Assembly (NCBI RefSeq): GCF_015500095.1
Contig: NZ_CP062983.1
Span: forward strand, 1,798,001-1,862,000
Length of the DNA: 64,000 nt
DNA from: Phototrophicus methaneseepsis
GTDB lineage: Bacteria; Chloroflexota; Anaerolineae; Aggregatilineales; Phototrophicaceae
Reading direction: 5' to 3'
The translations under genes and the position numbers were made by a program. A model generated the notes under the pieces. That model was not told where the DNA came from and did no database searches. It saw nothing but the letters and a program-made list of their open reading frames with translations. Position 1 is the first letter of the stretch. Each line of letters opens with the position of its first letter. Shown here one piece after another: positions 24,536 to 33,485 of this stretch.

Positions 24536-27130
24536 ATGAAACGGTATCTATTGTCGTGCCTTTTATTAGGCATATTGACCTTTGGAATAAGTGGGCCTGG
24601 TGTGGGGGCGCAGGATGACCTGGTGCAGGGGGTTCAGCGCTTTGAAGGCACAATTGATTCCGAAGATGGCGTTTACTATGACGTGTTTGGCTTAAGGGCC
24701 GGGCAAACGATTTATGCGTATGCCCAGGGCCTGGATCTGGATACCTACCTCGCTGTCGGCGACTATGATTTTTCTGAAATTTTGAACTACGATGATGACA
24801 GTGGCAATGAAACCGATGCCGCCGTCTCTTACGAAATTACAGAAGATGGTGACTATGCCATCTGGATTGCAGGCTTTGACGAGAGCGAAATCGGCGACTA
24901 TATCTTGTTTATCGGTGTGGATGCGCCGGAAGTGCTGACGGGCGAGGCAGAACCCACGGGGGATACCATCGCTGAACGATACACCGGGGACTTGCTCCCT
25001 GAAGATGCCGATGAGACGGAAGAAGCTGAGCAAACAGCGACGGATCAAGATGGCCTGGTGCAGGGCGTCCAGCATTTTGAAGGTTCTGTCGAATCCGAAG
25101 AAGGCGTCTATTATGACCTCTACGGCTTAAAAGCCGGGCAGACGATCTATGCTTATGCGCTTGGGTTCGATGAATTTGATACCTATCTTATCCTGGGCGA
25201 TATTAACTTCGATGAGCAACTCACTTTTGATGATGACAGCGGCGAAGCGACCGATGCCGCCCTCTCTTACGAATTGACAGAAGATGGCGACTATTCTATC
25301 TGGATCGCTGGCTATGATGAAGAAGCCAGGGGCGATTACCTGCTCATGCTCGGTGTGGATGCGCCAGAGGTGCTTTCTGGCAATGCTGAGCCCACAGGTG
25401 ATGAAATTGCAGTGCTCTATACAGGCGAAGCCATATCGAATAATCCCGATAACATCGCGCTCGACCCTGACATCCCAACAGAGCCTCTCAAGGGTGTTGA
25501 GCATTTTGAAGGCGCTGTTGAAGATGATGACGGGGTTTATTATGACATGTTTGGCCTGCGGGCCGGGCAAACCGTTTACATCTATGCTGTGGGTTACGAT
25601 GATTTTGACCCTTATGTCGCAATAGGTGATATCGACTTCAACGAAGTGTTGGCCTTTGACGATGATGGTGGTGAAGGGACCAACGCGGCCCTTTCCTATG
25701 AAATTCCGGCAGATGGCGATTATTCCATCTGGATTGTGGGCTATGAAGAAGGGAATTTCGGCGATTACTTGCTTATGCTCGGCGTGGATGCGCCGGAAGT
25801 AATGACGGGTGAGGCCGAACCCACGGGCGATGAAATCGCTGAGTTATATTCTGTCGCTATTGAGGTGACAGATTGCAGCGTGCTGCAAGAGCGCCCTGAA
25901 TTGAGCGGTGCTGTCGAGACATATGAGACGGGGCCATTCCTGGTGCATTACACCCTGGAGGGTAGTGATAAGACGACGCGTAAGGTCGTAGATGAATTGG
26001 TGGCCGCGTTGGATAGCACCTGGAATTACTATATTGTGCAGGAAAATTGGCCGGAACCACCTCGTGATTGTGGTGAAGGTGGCGATGACCGCTTTGATGT
26101 GTATGTGATGGAAATCCTGGAAAGTGAAGAACTGCTCGGTTTTGCACAGCCAGAGGGCCTTGTTGGGGATAATCCGTCTTCCGAACTGGTGGAGACATAT
26201 GCAGCTTACAGCTATCTCGTGATTGATAACGATTTCAACGGCATAGAAAATGGTATTTCTCTCATGCGTACAACGGTCGCGCATGAGTTTATGCACAGCT
26301 TGCAATTTGGCTTCGATATCAACGAGACGTTTGGCAGCCTATACGAAAGTTCTGCCGTCTGGATGGAAACACAGGTCTTCCCGGATGACCAGGATGCAAC
26401 GCCTTATGTGAGCGATTATTATTCACTGCCAGATCTCTGCATGGGATATGAGCAGGATGAATTCCGTTACTACTCTGAATGGTTGTTGATCGACAGTCTT
26501 GTGCAGGATTATGGCCCACAGATCATTCGCGAAATGTGGGAGTACCTGGCGACGGAAGAAGGGCTGCCGGGCTTTTATAGCTACCTGGAACAACTCGGTA
26601 CCACGCCGCAAGAGGTTGAAGAGCGTCTGGCGGTCCGTAACTTGCTACGCCGCTATGATCTGGCGTCAGAATTCGATGCTGAGCTCTACATTGAAGGCAT
26701 AATTCTTGAGCCTGGGACGGTGCAGCCTGCGGCAACGGGCGTTCAGCAATTGGGTGCGGATTATGTGCGCATTTCACAGCCGGGGCGCTATGCGCTTAGT
26801 GCCAATGACCCGGACCTGAATCTGGTTGTGGTTGGGATTTATGATGATGGCACGGCAGATGTCTTTGAACTAGGGGATAATGGCGTGGTTGATACAAACG
26901 CGTATCGTTATGCTTACCTCATCCTGATCAATACGCGCGCGCATATGGATCTATCTGAATGTGCAGACATTGATTGGGAACTGACAGTGGCGGAAACGGC
27001 GGACGAACCGGTTGCCTCTACGGGCGAAGTATGGGATGCCACCCAGTTCATCGTTAGCGAGGTGCTGATTGCATCTGATGAGGACCGCAATATTGACCCG
27101 GTCAGTGTGAAGGATCAGCGACGCGGCTAA
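24536..27130 (+). CDS. Large secreted HExxH protein with three PPC-like repeats
   Basis: The 864-residue protein has a signal peptide (MKRYLLSCLLLGILTFGISGPGVGAQ). Three repeats of about 130 residues follow (about 35-140, 175-285, 320-430). Each has FEG.(I/V)....GVYYD.(F/Y)GL(R/K)AGQT(I/V)Y.YA, DDDSG, and DGDY(A/S)IWI.G...GDY(I/L)L..GVDAPEV. The second half carries AHEFMHSLQFGFD (HEFMH at about 583-587) and then LYESSAVWMETQVF, a likely downstream Glu ligand, as in a gluzincin-type zinc peptidase. A beta-rich C-terminal part closes it. The repeats resemble bacterial pre-peptidase C-terminal domains. GGA and the ATG at 24536 decide the start over TTG 24524. Confidence 0.85.
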   Translation: MKRYLLSCLLLGILTFGISGPGVGAQDDLVQGVQRFEGTIDSEDGVYYDVFGLRAGQTIYAYAQGLDLDTYLAVGDYDFSEILNYDDDSGNETDAAVSYEITEDGDYAIWIAGFDESEIGDYILFIGVDAPEVLTGEAEPTGDTIAERYTGDLLPEDADETEEAEQTATDQDGLVQGVQHFEGSVESEEGVYYDLYGLKAGQTIYAYALGFDEFDTYLILGDINFDEQLTFDDDSGEATDAALSYELTEDGDYSIWIAGYDEEARGDYLLMLGVDAPEVLSGNAEPTGDEIAVLYTGEAISNNPDNIALDPDIPTEPLKGVEHFEGAVEDDDGVYYDMFGLRAGQTVYIYAVGYDDFDPYVAIGDIDFNEVLAFDDDGGEGTNAALSYEIPADGDYSIWIVGYEEGNFGDYLLMLGVDAPEVMTGEAEPTGDEIAELYSVAIEVTDCSVLQERPELSGAVETYETGPFLVHYTLEGSDKTTRKVVDELVAALDSTWNYYIVQENWPEPPRDCGEGGDDRFDVYVMEILESEELLGFAQPEGLVGDNPSSELVETYAAYSYLVIDNDFNGIENGISLMRTTVAHEFMHSLQFGFDINETFGSLYESSAVWMETQVFPDDQDATPYVSDYYSLPDLCMGYEQDEFRYYSEWLLIDSLVQDYGPQIIREMWEYLATEEGLPGFYSYLEQLGTTPQEVEERLAVRNLLRRYDLASEFDAELYIEGIILEPGTVQPAATGVQQLGADYVRISQPGRYALSANDPDLNLVVVGIYDDGTADVFELGDNGVVDTNAYRYAYLILINTRAHMDLSECADIDWELTVAETADEPVASTGEVWDATQFIVSEVLIASDEDRNIDPVSVKDQRRG

Positions 27131-27156
27131 GCAGCGCTAAAAAAGCCGATTTGTAC

Positions 27157-27195
27157 ACAGCCTGATCATAACTTTGAACAGGCTGTTTGTTTTTA
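27157..27195 (+). terminator. Terminator of the PPC-repeat gene
   Basis: ACAGCCTG (27157-27164) pairs with CAGGCTGT (27179-27186), followed by TTGTTTTTAAA. It lies between convergent genes and might serve the leftward GNAT too. Confidence 0.75.
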
Positions 27196-27215
27196 AAGCA
27201 TGGAGGCGCACAGGT

Positions 27216-27728
27216 CTAAGATAGCATGCGGTACATAAAGACGGTTGCATCCAGATCGCCATCGGCGTTACGCGCATATTGGGGGATGCTGCCCGCTGTT
27301 GCGTAGCCAAGCTGTGTATACAGCTGCTCGGCAATATCGCCCTGACGTGTATCCAGCACCAGCAGCGTGCGGCCATACTCACGCGCGATGGTTTCCACGG
27401 CTTGCATCAATGCACGTCCAACACCCTTACGACGGTGTTTGGTATGGACCATCAACTTCTGGATTTCTGCCCGGTGGTTACCGTTGGGGCGCGGCTCCAG
27501 ATACAGTTGGACGCTGCCGATAATCTCGTTGGCTTCTTGTGCGATGAGCAGTACCCGGTAAGCATCCAGGTTGTTGAGGATACCATGCCAGTACTCGGTC
27601 GCTTCTTCAGTGGACATCGGCGGCAGAAATCCAATAGATGCACCATCATCGACGGTATTTTTCAGTAAGGCAGCCAGAGCGGGCACCATATTTTCAGCAA
27701 AGTTGGCATTAACACGCACGATTTCCAT
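27216..27728 (-). CDS. GNAT family N-acetyltransferase
   Basis: This is a 170-residue GNAT. Motif A is AEIQKLMVHTKHRRKGVGRALMQAVETIAREYGRTLLVLDTRQG, preceded by IIGSVQLYLEPRPNGNHR. The end GDIAEQLYTQLGYATAGSIPQYARNADGDLDATVFMYRML matches acetyltransferases of the phosphinothricin/amine type. The substrate is not determined. AAGGA lies 11 bases before the ATG at 27728. The ATG at 27737 is only two bases after it and so is less likely. It is the last of three leftward genes (GT4, DinB-like, GNAT) with gaps of 116-127 bp. Confidence 0.88.
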   Translation of the reverse strand: MEIVRVNANFAENMVPALAALLKNTVDDGASIGFLPPMSTEEATEYWHGILNNLDAYRVLLIAQEANEIIGSVQLYLEPRPNGNHRAEIQKLMVHTKHRRKGVGRALMQAVETIAREYGRTLLVLDTRQGDIAEQLYTQLGYATAGSIPQYARNADGDLDATVFMYRMLS

Positions 27729-27864
27729 CGAGGGCATTGTCCTTGTCGGCGGCTATTTTGGGTTCAAGGTTGCGTAAAGCGCCCAATGTACCACATTGGC
27801 GCGCACCGTCAAAAGATAGGCCCTATACACCCTTATTGAAAATAGAATAGGCATTCACGGTAAA

Positions 27865-28554
27865 TCAGGGCTCAGCACGATCTTCAATTTCCCAGGCGTG
27901 GTCGAGTTCATGCCATGCCAGACGGCGGACGAAATACCGGGGCGTCCATTTTTTGCCACCACGCGGGCCTTCAGCGGCAATATCGCCGTTGATCCGGCCT
28001 GAGAGCGTCTCTAGTATGGCCTGACGAATGAGCGCTAAGGCCTGCATGGGGTCGCCTTTATCATCATAGCTGATCTGACCATTCAGGCTTCTGAGATATG
28101 CGGCGTCAACATCTCGGACGTGTTCAACAATCTTCTGTAATGCACGCCCGCCGCCACGCGGCCCCTTGCTGAGCGTCTTGCCCTGGGCTGTTTCTGCCGC
28201 TTTGTCGAATGCTTGCCAGCAGGCCTGTAAGATCGCTTCCCACCGCTTGAGTTCTTCAGGACTGACTGCCTCCGTATCATGAGGCAGTTCCAGGTTTGGC
28301 GCGCCGAAGTCGGTGGTTGTATTGCCTTTTTGCCGCTCGACCACCGTCAGCACATGCAGGTCTTCGGGTTTTTTAAAGGCGATCTTTGTAGGTTTGAGCA
28401 CCTGAGCATAGCGCGTTCTATAGTCGAAGAGGCTTTGTAGGGCGGCGTCTTCGTCACGGCCACTCCGTGCCCAACCGGACCAATCCAACGCCACGGCAAA
28501 TGTCTTCTTCTTACCAGTTTCCAGGTAAACTTCGATGGCCTCTGCTTTTGCCAT
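27865..28554 (-). CDS. DinB-like superfamily protein
   Basis: The 229-residue protein ends RYFVRRLAWHELDHAWEIEDR, a histidine-rich helix seen in DinB/YfiT-like four-helix-bundle proteins. The metal-binding His residues come from this helix and earlier helices (for example IVEHVRDVDAAYLR). The first third has a strand-rich stretch (IEVYLETGKKKTFAVALDWSGWARSGRDEDAAL) that is not typical and may form an extra domain. The family binds a divalent metal and often acts as a thiol-dependent transferase; the reaction here is unknown. AGGAGGG lies seven bases before the ATG. Confidence 0.78.
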   Translation of the reverse strand: MAKAEAIEVYLETGKKKTFAVALDWSGWARSGRDEDAALQSLFDYRTRYAQVLKPTKIAFKKPEDLHVLTVVERQKGNTTTDFGAPNLELPHDTEAVSPEELKRWEAILQACWQAFDKAAETAQGKTLSKGPRGGGRALQKIVEHVRDVDAAYLRSLNGQISYDDKGDPMQALALIRQAILETLSGRINGDIAAEGPRGGKKWTPRYFVRRLAWHELDHAWEIEDRAEP

Positions 28555-28670
28555 GCCACACCCTCCTGATACAAGCTCCTTTTGACTGAGTGTAGCCTAG
28601 CATAGAGAAGACCATCTTGAGCCATCTGTTCAGGAGCATCTCATATGCGGCGATTGCTTGGCGGGTTGTT

Positions 28671-29822
28671 TTAACGATTCGCTACACTGCCTGAGAGGGC
28701 TGTTTCGTAGGCGATGAGCGTCTCAGTTGCTGTTTTGCGCCAGCTGTAGTTCGTGGCCTGGGCCAGCCCCTGGTTGACCATCGTATCGTGGAAGGGCTTT
28801 TGCAGCAGCAGCGCGATGATTGCCCCGGCCATGCTGCGCGCGCTGTCGACGAGATAAGCGCCTTCCTGCAAAATTTCGTCGCTGTAGCTGGCTTCCCATG
28901 CGACCACTGGCGTACCGGAAGCCATCGCTTCCAGCGGCGGCAGGCCAAAGCCTTCGTACACGCTGGGGAACACAAACACATCCGCCAGCCGGTAGATGGA
29001 CGGCTTGTCTTCTTCGTCTACAAAGCCAACCCAGCGCACATAATCCGTGATATTGAGTTGCTCGGCATATTGGCGCATATTCGGGAACAGGGGTTGCCGC
29101 CATTTAGGTTCACGCCCAGCTATCACCAGGGGGATATTTTCACCTTCGGCTTGCCCCACATAGGTATAAGCCAGCAGCAGTTCGTTGATCTGCTTGCGGC
29201 GGTCGAAGGAACCTAGGTAGAGCACAAAGTGCTCTGGCAGGTTGTATTTTTCGCGCACGGCCTTGTCGTGTTCGCGGCCCATTTGGGGATGATACTGCTG
29301 ATCCGGTGCCAGATAAGTCGTAGTGATTTTCTCCGCCGGGATGTGCAGCCATTCTTGAATATCACTGGCGGACGTGTTGCTCAGGGTGATGATGTGATTG
29401 GCCCCACGTGCGCCTGTGCTTACCAGGGAGAGATACAGTCGATTGAAGAAGCCCATCGCGTATTCTGGGTAAATGAGCGGGATCACATCCAATACGGAAG
29501 CGACCATCGGCACTTCTGAAGCCAGCGGTGGCCCCCAATAAGGCACATGGGCAATATCTGCGCCGATTTTAGTGGCCATCCTGGGGAATGTACGCTGCTC
29601 AAACCACACCTTACGGAACTTCCCGGCGCTGCCTCCGTTCCCAGTCGTCACGACTTCGACGCCTTCAGGGACATTTTGAGGGTTGGGGTTATGCGGCGGC
29701 ACGATGAGCGAGAGCTTGAGCGACGGCTCGACACGGCGTAGGGCACGCAGTAAGCGCTCGATATACTGACCACTGCCAGCCGTAGGTGTATCCCAGAACC
29801 AGCCGTTATAAGCGATATGCAT
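28671..29822 (-). CDS. Glycosyltransferase family 4 (group 1)
   Basis: The 383-residue GT-B protein begins MHIAYNGWFWDTPTAGSGQYIERLLRALR with the glycine loop for the acceptor side. It has ADIAHVPYWGPPL, an LYLGSFDRRKQINELLLAYTYV donor-domain entry, and the EX7E motif FVFPSVYEGFGLPPLEAMASGTPVV. This is a retaining transferase of the mannosyl/glucosyl type, expected on the cytosolic membrane face in polysaccharide or glycolipid synthesis. The sugar is not determined. AGGAAAG precedes the ATG. It heads a leftward cluster with the DinB-like and GNAT genes. Confidence 0.93.
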   Translation of the reverse strand: MHIAYNGWFWDTPTAGSGQYIERLLRALRRVEPSLKLSLIVPPHNPNPQNVPEGVEVVTTGNGGSAGKFRKVWFEQRTFPRMATKIGADIAHVPYWGPPLASEVPMVASVLDVIPLIYPEYAMGFFNRLYLSLVSTGARGANHIITLSNTSASDIQEWLHIPAEKITTTYLAPDQQYHPQMGREHDKAVREKYNLPEHFVLYLGSFDRRKQINELLLAYTYVGQAEGENIPLVIAGREPKWRQPLFPNMRQYAEQLNITDYVRWVGFVDEEDKPSIYRLADVFVFPSVYEGFGLPPLEAMASGTPVVAWEASYSDEILQEGAYLVDSARSMAGAIIALLLQKPFHDTMVNQGLAQATNYSWRKTATETLIAYETALSGSVANR

Positions 29823-29966
29823 GGATCTTTCCTGGTGTGCTTCCTGATGATTGAGATGGTGAATGCTGTTTTGTGATGTCGATTGACGATGCGCCTGAAC
29901 AGGTTGGTGCGTCTACTCGCGTGTGATCAACGCTTTTTGAGACGTTAAGTGCCTAGTCGTAAGTGG

Positions 29967-30410
29967 CTAGTCGTCACGATCTGCATCGCGGCAGGCGTCA
30001 CATTGGGCGAAGAACTCCAGCATATGGCCCGTGATATGGACGTGGTATTTTTCCGCCAGGTGTTGGCTGAGTTTTTCCAGCCCGCAGTCCTCAAATTCAA
30101 TGACGCGGTTGCATGTGGTGCAGATGATATGGTGATGATGCCCACCTTCCATCAGCACGTAGTTGGGTGTGACGCTGCTATCGATGAAGGTTGGCCGTAC
30201 AATGCTCAGTCGCGTTAATAAATCCAACGTACGAAAGACGCTGGCCCGCCCGATGCTCTCATCACGCGCCGCGACAGCATCCAGCACTTCGCCTGATGTA
30301 ATATGACCGCCGCTTTCCGCCAGCACATCGAGGACAGTCAGGCGAGCATTGGTGAGCTTGTATCCAGCTTTTTTGAGCCGATTGGCGTAAGGGGTTGCAA
30401 TTCCTGGCAT
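29967..30410 (-). CDS. Fur family metal-dependent transcriptional regulator
   Basis: The 147-residue protein has the Fur winged helix (LKKAGYKLTNARLTVLDVLAESGGHITSGEVLDAV...IGRASVFRTLDLLTRLSIVRP). The dimerisation domain has the metal-binding HHHHIICTTCNRVIEFEDC and the C-terminal FAQCDACRD cysteine pair of the structural zinc site. Fur-like repressors sense Fe, Zn, Mn or peroxide. The GHHHHIICTTC arrangement fits Fur or Zur and does not decide between them. AAGGA ten bases upstream supports ATG 30410 over TTG 30434. No obvious metal transporter is adjacent, so its targets lie elsewhere. Confidence 0.92.
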   Translation of the reverse strand: MPGIATPYANRLKKAGYKLTNARLTVLDVLAESGGHITSGEVLDAVAARDESIGRASVFRTLDLLTRLSIVRPTFIDSSVTPNYVLMEGGHHHHIICTTCNRVIEFEDCGLEKLSQHLAEKYHVHITGHMLEFFAQCDACRDADRDD

Positions 30411-30655
30411 TGCCTGTTTATTCCTTAAGATCAATCATCCCCATGCTGCACAGTGTGTATGATGCGATGCTGAGATGGGCGCAGATGGACAACGATCTCT
30501 TACTCTTTAGCGTTTGTGACATTATGGCAGGCACAACAAGCATCGCGCAAGTGTTATCGGGTGGTTAGGCCACAATCATAGGGTGCATTCAATCAGGGCG
30601 GCCCTAACTGTGTCGGCTGTATGTTCGCGATGCGCTGTATATCAGCAATGCGATG

Positions 30656-30677
30656 AGGGGCATGAGAGCATGCCCCT
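30656..30677 (-). terminator. Hairpin past the oxidoreductase gene
   Basis: AGGGGCATG (30656-30664) pairs with CATGCCCCT (30669-30677) around AGAG, 23 bp beyond the stop at 30700. No T-run follows on the minus strand, so it may be a weak terminator or a transcript-end stabiliser. Confidence 0.45.
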
Positions 30678-30699
30678 GACCATATTTTATCTTCGGAGC

Positions 30700-31677
30700 T
30701 TACAGCGATTCGCGGGCGGATTTCAGCAGGGCATCAATGACCAGCATATTGGCGACACCATCCTGACCCGGATAGCGCGGGGCACGGTCGGAGAGGATCG
30801 CGTCCGCGAAGTCTTCGGCCATGACGGTATACTGGTTGGCCGCGGGTAGGGTCACAATATCCTGTTTGCCATCACGCCATAACTGGATGACGGTGGGTTG
30901 GTCTGCCGCTGGGACGAAGGACGTCTCTACGAGCAAACGTCCGGCTGTGCCGCTGATTTCGTACCAGTTGCGCCCATAGGTGCGCAGGCTGGCATCCAGG
31001 TGCCCTGTAATGCCAGAGGGGAACCCCAGCACGCCGACAATGCGCTCATCCACGCCTGTTTCACTGCCGAATCGGGCAATGGCTTTGCAGGTGTCGGGTT
31101 CTTCTCCGGTGATATGGCGCATGATGTTAATACAATAACAGCCCACATCCATCAGTGCACCACCTGCCAGCTCCGCACTCAGGCGGATATTGTCCTCGCT
31201 GGCAATGTTAAAGCTGAACGCAGATGCGATCATATGCACATCACCCACAACGCCATCATCAATGAGTTCTTTGACCTTTTGTGTGCGCGGGTGGAAGCGA
31301 TACATGAAAGCTTCTGCAAATTTGATGTTGCGTTCTGCAAAGGCATTGACCATTGTCTGGGCTTCTGCGGCTGTGCTGGCGAGGGGCTTTTCGCACAGGG
31401 TGGGCTTGCCTGCTTCTGCACAGGCGATGCTCCATTTGGCGTGTTTGCTGTTGGGCAGTGGGTTATAGATGGCGTCAATATCATCTGCGGCGATGAGTTC
31501 TTCGTAGCTGCCATAGGCTTTAGGGATGCCCAATTCGTCAGCTACAGCCTGGGCACGTCCCAGATCACGGCTGGCAATGGCGGCGACTTCGCCATTGCTG
31601 GATTGCTGAATCGCCGGAATCACGCGCTTGATGCCGATATTCGCGGTGCTGATGATACCCCAACGGATTTTGCTCAT
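30700..31677 (-). CDS. Gfo/Idh/MocA family oxidoreductase
   Basis: The 325-residue protein has the Rossmann start IRWGIISTANIGIKRVIPAIQ, IASRDLGRAQAVADELGI, the family motif DDIDAIYNPLPNSKHAKWSIACAEAGKPTLCEKPLA with the catalytic EKP lysine, and AFMYRFHPRTQKVKELI. The C-terminal half is the sugar-binding alpha/beta domain (ALMDVGCYCINIMRHI). The family oxidises sugars, inositols or their phosphates with NAD(P). This one resembles glucose-fructose oxidoreductase-like or dihydrodiol-dehydrogenase-like enzymes, but the substrate is open. AAAGG lies before the ATG. Confidence 0.93.
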   Translation of the reverse strand: MSKIRWGIISTANIGIKRVIPAIQQSSNGEVAAIASRDLGRAQAVADELGIPKAYGSYEELIAADDIDAIYNPLPNSKHAKWSIACAEAGKPTLCEKPLASTAAEAQTMVNAFAERNIKFAEAFMYRFHPRTQKVKELIDDGVVGDVHMIASAFSFNIASEDNIRLSAELAGGALMDVGCYCINIMRHITGEEPDTCKAIARFGSETGVDERIVGVLGFPSGITGHLDASLRTYGRNWYEISGTAGRLLVETSFVPAADQPTVIQLWRDGKQDIVTLPAANQYTVMAEDFADAILSDRAPRYPGQDGVANMLVIDALLKSARESL

Positions 31678-31798
31678 AGGGTGCCTTTCTGGATTCGTGT
31701 CAGTCTATTTCTAGCTATTAACTGTACCCTATCTGCGGAAAATTGGTCATGAGCGTGTAATAAATGGTATCCGAAGCGGATTTTAGGGGGCATCCATT

Positions 31799-32002
31799 AT
31801 GCCAGTTTCTCAAGAGTCAGCGTATAAACCCAAACGTAAGAACGGTCGCTCTGCCCGGATGATATGGGCTATTATGGGCGTGAGCTTTATCTTGCTATTG
31901 GGCGTCTTTTTGATGTCGCAGGTGCTCGTTGTCGCGCATCCTGATCTGCCACCGCCGACCGCCATCAGCCTGCCGACCCCAAAACCCACCATGACACCGT
32001 AG
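31799..32002 (+). CDS. Small single-pass membrane protein
   Basis: The 67-residue protein has a basic cytosolic start (about 1-20, KPKRKNGRSAR), one membrane helix (about 21-46, MIWAIMGVSFILLLGVFLMSQVLVV) and a Pro/Thr-rich outside tail (PPPTAISLPTPKPTMTP). AGGGGG lies ten bases before the ATG, which supports expression. I know no family for it. It may be a small anchor or regulator for the glycosyltransferase gene that follows 168 bp later, but that is only a guess from position. Confidence 0.6.
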   Translation: MPVSQESAYKPKRKNGRSARMIWAIMGVSFILLLGVFLMSQVLVVAHPDLPPPTAISLPTPKPTMTP

Positions 32003-32170
32003 GGCAATCGCTAGCCTACGTGAGTCCGCTGATCAGAGACGTACTCGCGTTACCTATTGAGAAATGAGTCAGTCGAGACTATAACAGGCGCTCTGGCACC
32101 GTGATTTGATGCTTGTCAAATTTGAATGTTGCCTTTGTCGATTATGTTTGTCTGTTAAAGAGACTGTCTC

Positions 32171-33373
32171 ATGAAATTGCTCTTCGTCGTCTCCTCGCTC
32201 GACCTGACCCAGCCCTTTAGCGCGACCCCTGCCTGGTGGCAACTGTTGAAGGGCCTCTACGAAATTGGCGTGGAGGTTATCGCAGCGCCCTATCAAGGGC
32301 CGGCGATAGAATCGCTGTGGTGGCGTGCAGCGGATAACCCGGCCAAGTGGCAGGGCGATGCTTTTAAATCGGCACGCGATTGGATGCGTCGTATTGCGCC
32401 AGATCGCCAGACGCAGATGAGCGATACAACCCCTGCCGATGAATCACAGACAGAATCCACCAGCGCGAAGCTTGTACGCCAGACAGCCCAGAAGTTCATT
32501 GCGCCGTTGTGGCTGAACCATATTGATACCTTGCTCACGAAAGAGCCGGATATTGATGCTGTCATCTTCCTGACGATTCCACTGAACCAACTCAACGGCG
32601 TGCCAGAAGCGCTCATCGCCAAACACAAGAAGCCTATTTTCTACTTCGACGGTGATGTGCCCGCCAGCTTGCCCAATATGCGCGGCTTCGCAACCGGGTT
32701 TCGCATTTATCAGGGCGCTAATCTGGATGAATACACCGCTTTCATCAGCAACAGCAAAGGCGGTGAGGACTTGCTAAAACAGCTCGGCGCGCGCGAAGCG
32801 CATACCGTCTGGTATGGGGCAGACCCGGACGTCTTCGCGCCAATTGATGTGCCTGAACAGGACCTGGATGTGATGTTTTATGGGCACGGGCGCGAGTATC
32901 GCGGTGAATGGATTGACGCGATGATCCGTGATGCTTCTAACGCACTGCCGGACGCTAAGTTTGCCGTTCGTGGCACTCGGTTGGGGGATATTGGCCGCAC
33001 ACAGCAGTTACCGTATCTCAGCTTTAGCAAACTGCGCGAATATGCCTGCCGCAGTAAGATCAATTTGTGCATCACGCGTGGTGCTCACGCCAGCCTGTAC
33101 GCTTCGGCGTCTTCGCGGCCTTTTGAACTCAGTTCTATGCAGTGCTGTGTGGTCGCCAACCCTTATAACGGCCTGGAATTGTGGTTCGAGCCGGAAAAAG
33201 AGATCATTATCGTCAATAGTGCTGAAGAAGCACTGGAGCGCTATACGTTCCTGCTCAGCCACGATGCCGAGCGCCAACGCATGGCCCAGGCTGCTCGTGA
33301 GCGCGTCCTCAAAGAGCATACCTTCCGCCATCGTGCCCATGATCTGGTGAACATCATACAGGGTTATCTATAG
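32171..33373 (+). CDS. CgeB-like glycosyltransferase (GT-B)
   Basis: The 400-residue protein has a short Rossmann start (MKLLFVVSSLDL). An unusual N-terminal domain of about 150 residues follows, with AVIFLTIPLNQLNGVPEALIAKHKKPIFYFDGDVPASLPN. The C-terminal donor domain has FISNSKGGEDLLKQLGAREAHTVWYGADPDVFAP, DLDVMFYGHGREYRGEWIDAMI, and RPFELSSMQCCVVANPYNGLELWFEPEKEIIIVNSAEEALE. The latter is the nucleotide-sugar site of CgeB-type transferases. It ends with the common ARERVLKEHTFRHRAHDLV helix. The sugar and acceptor are unknown. Confidence 0.85.
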   Translation: MKLLFVVSSLDLTQPFSATPAWWQLLKGLYEIGVEVIAAPYQGPAIESLWWRAADNPAKWQGDAFKSARDWMRRIAPDRQTQMSDTTPADESQTESTSAKLVRQTAQKFIAPLWLNHIDTLLTKEPDIDAVIFLTIPLNQLNGVPEALIAKHKKPIFYFDGDVPASLPNMRGFATGFRIYQGANLDEYTAFISNSKGGEDLLKQLGAREAHTVWYGADPDVFAPIDVPEQDLDVMFYGHGREYRGEWIDAMIRDASNALPDAKFAVRGTRLGDIGRTQQLPYLSFSKLREYACRSKINLCITRGAHASLYASASSRPFELSSMQCCVVANPYNGLELWFEPEKEIIIVNSAEEALERYTFLLSHDAERQRMAQAARERVLKEHTFRHRAHDLVNIIQGYL

Positions 33374-33485
33374 GGCGTTGTTCCATAGGGCATTGTGTGA
33401 ATAGATGGTGTGAATAGAGAGAAATAAGGACTCCTAGCGTTACACACTGGCGAGCAGTTTTAGCGCTCGATTTTAGGCGCTGTCT

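Noticed and set aside
30898-31752. Rightward open frame (284 codons) opposite the Gfo/Idh/MocA gene
   Set aside because: The leftward frame has strong family motifs; this one is Cys/Phe/Gly-rich with no family.
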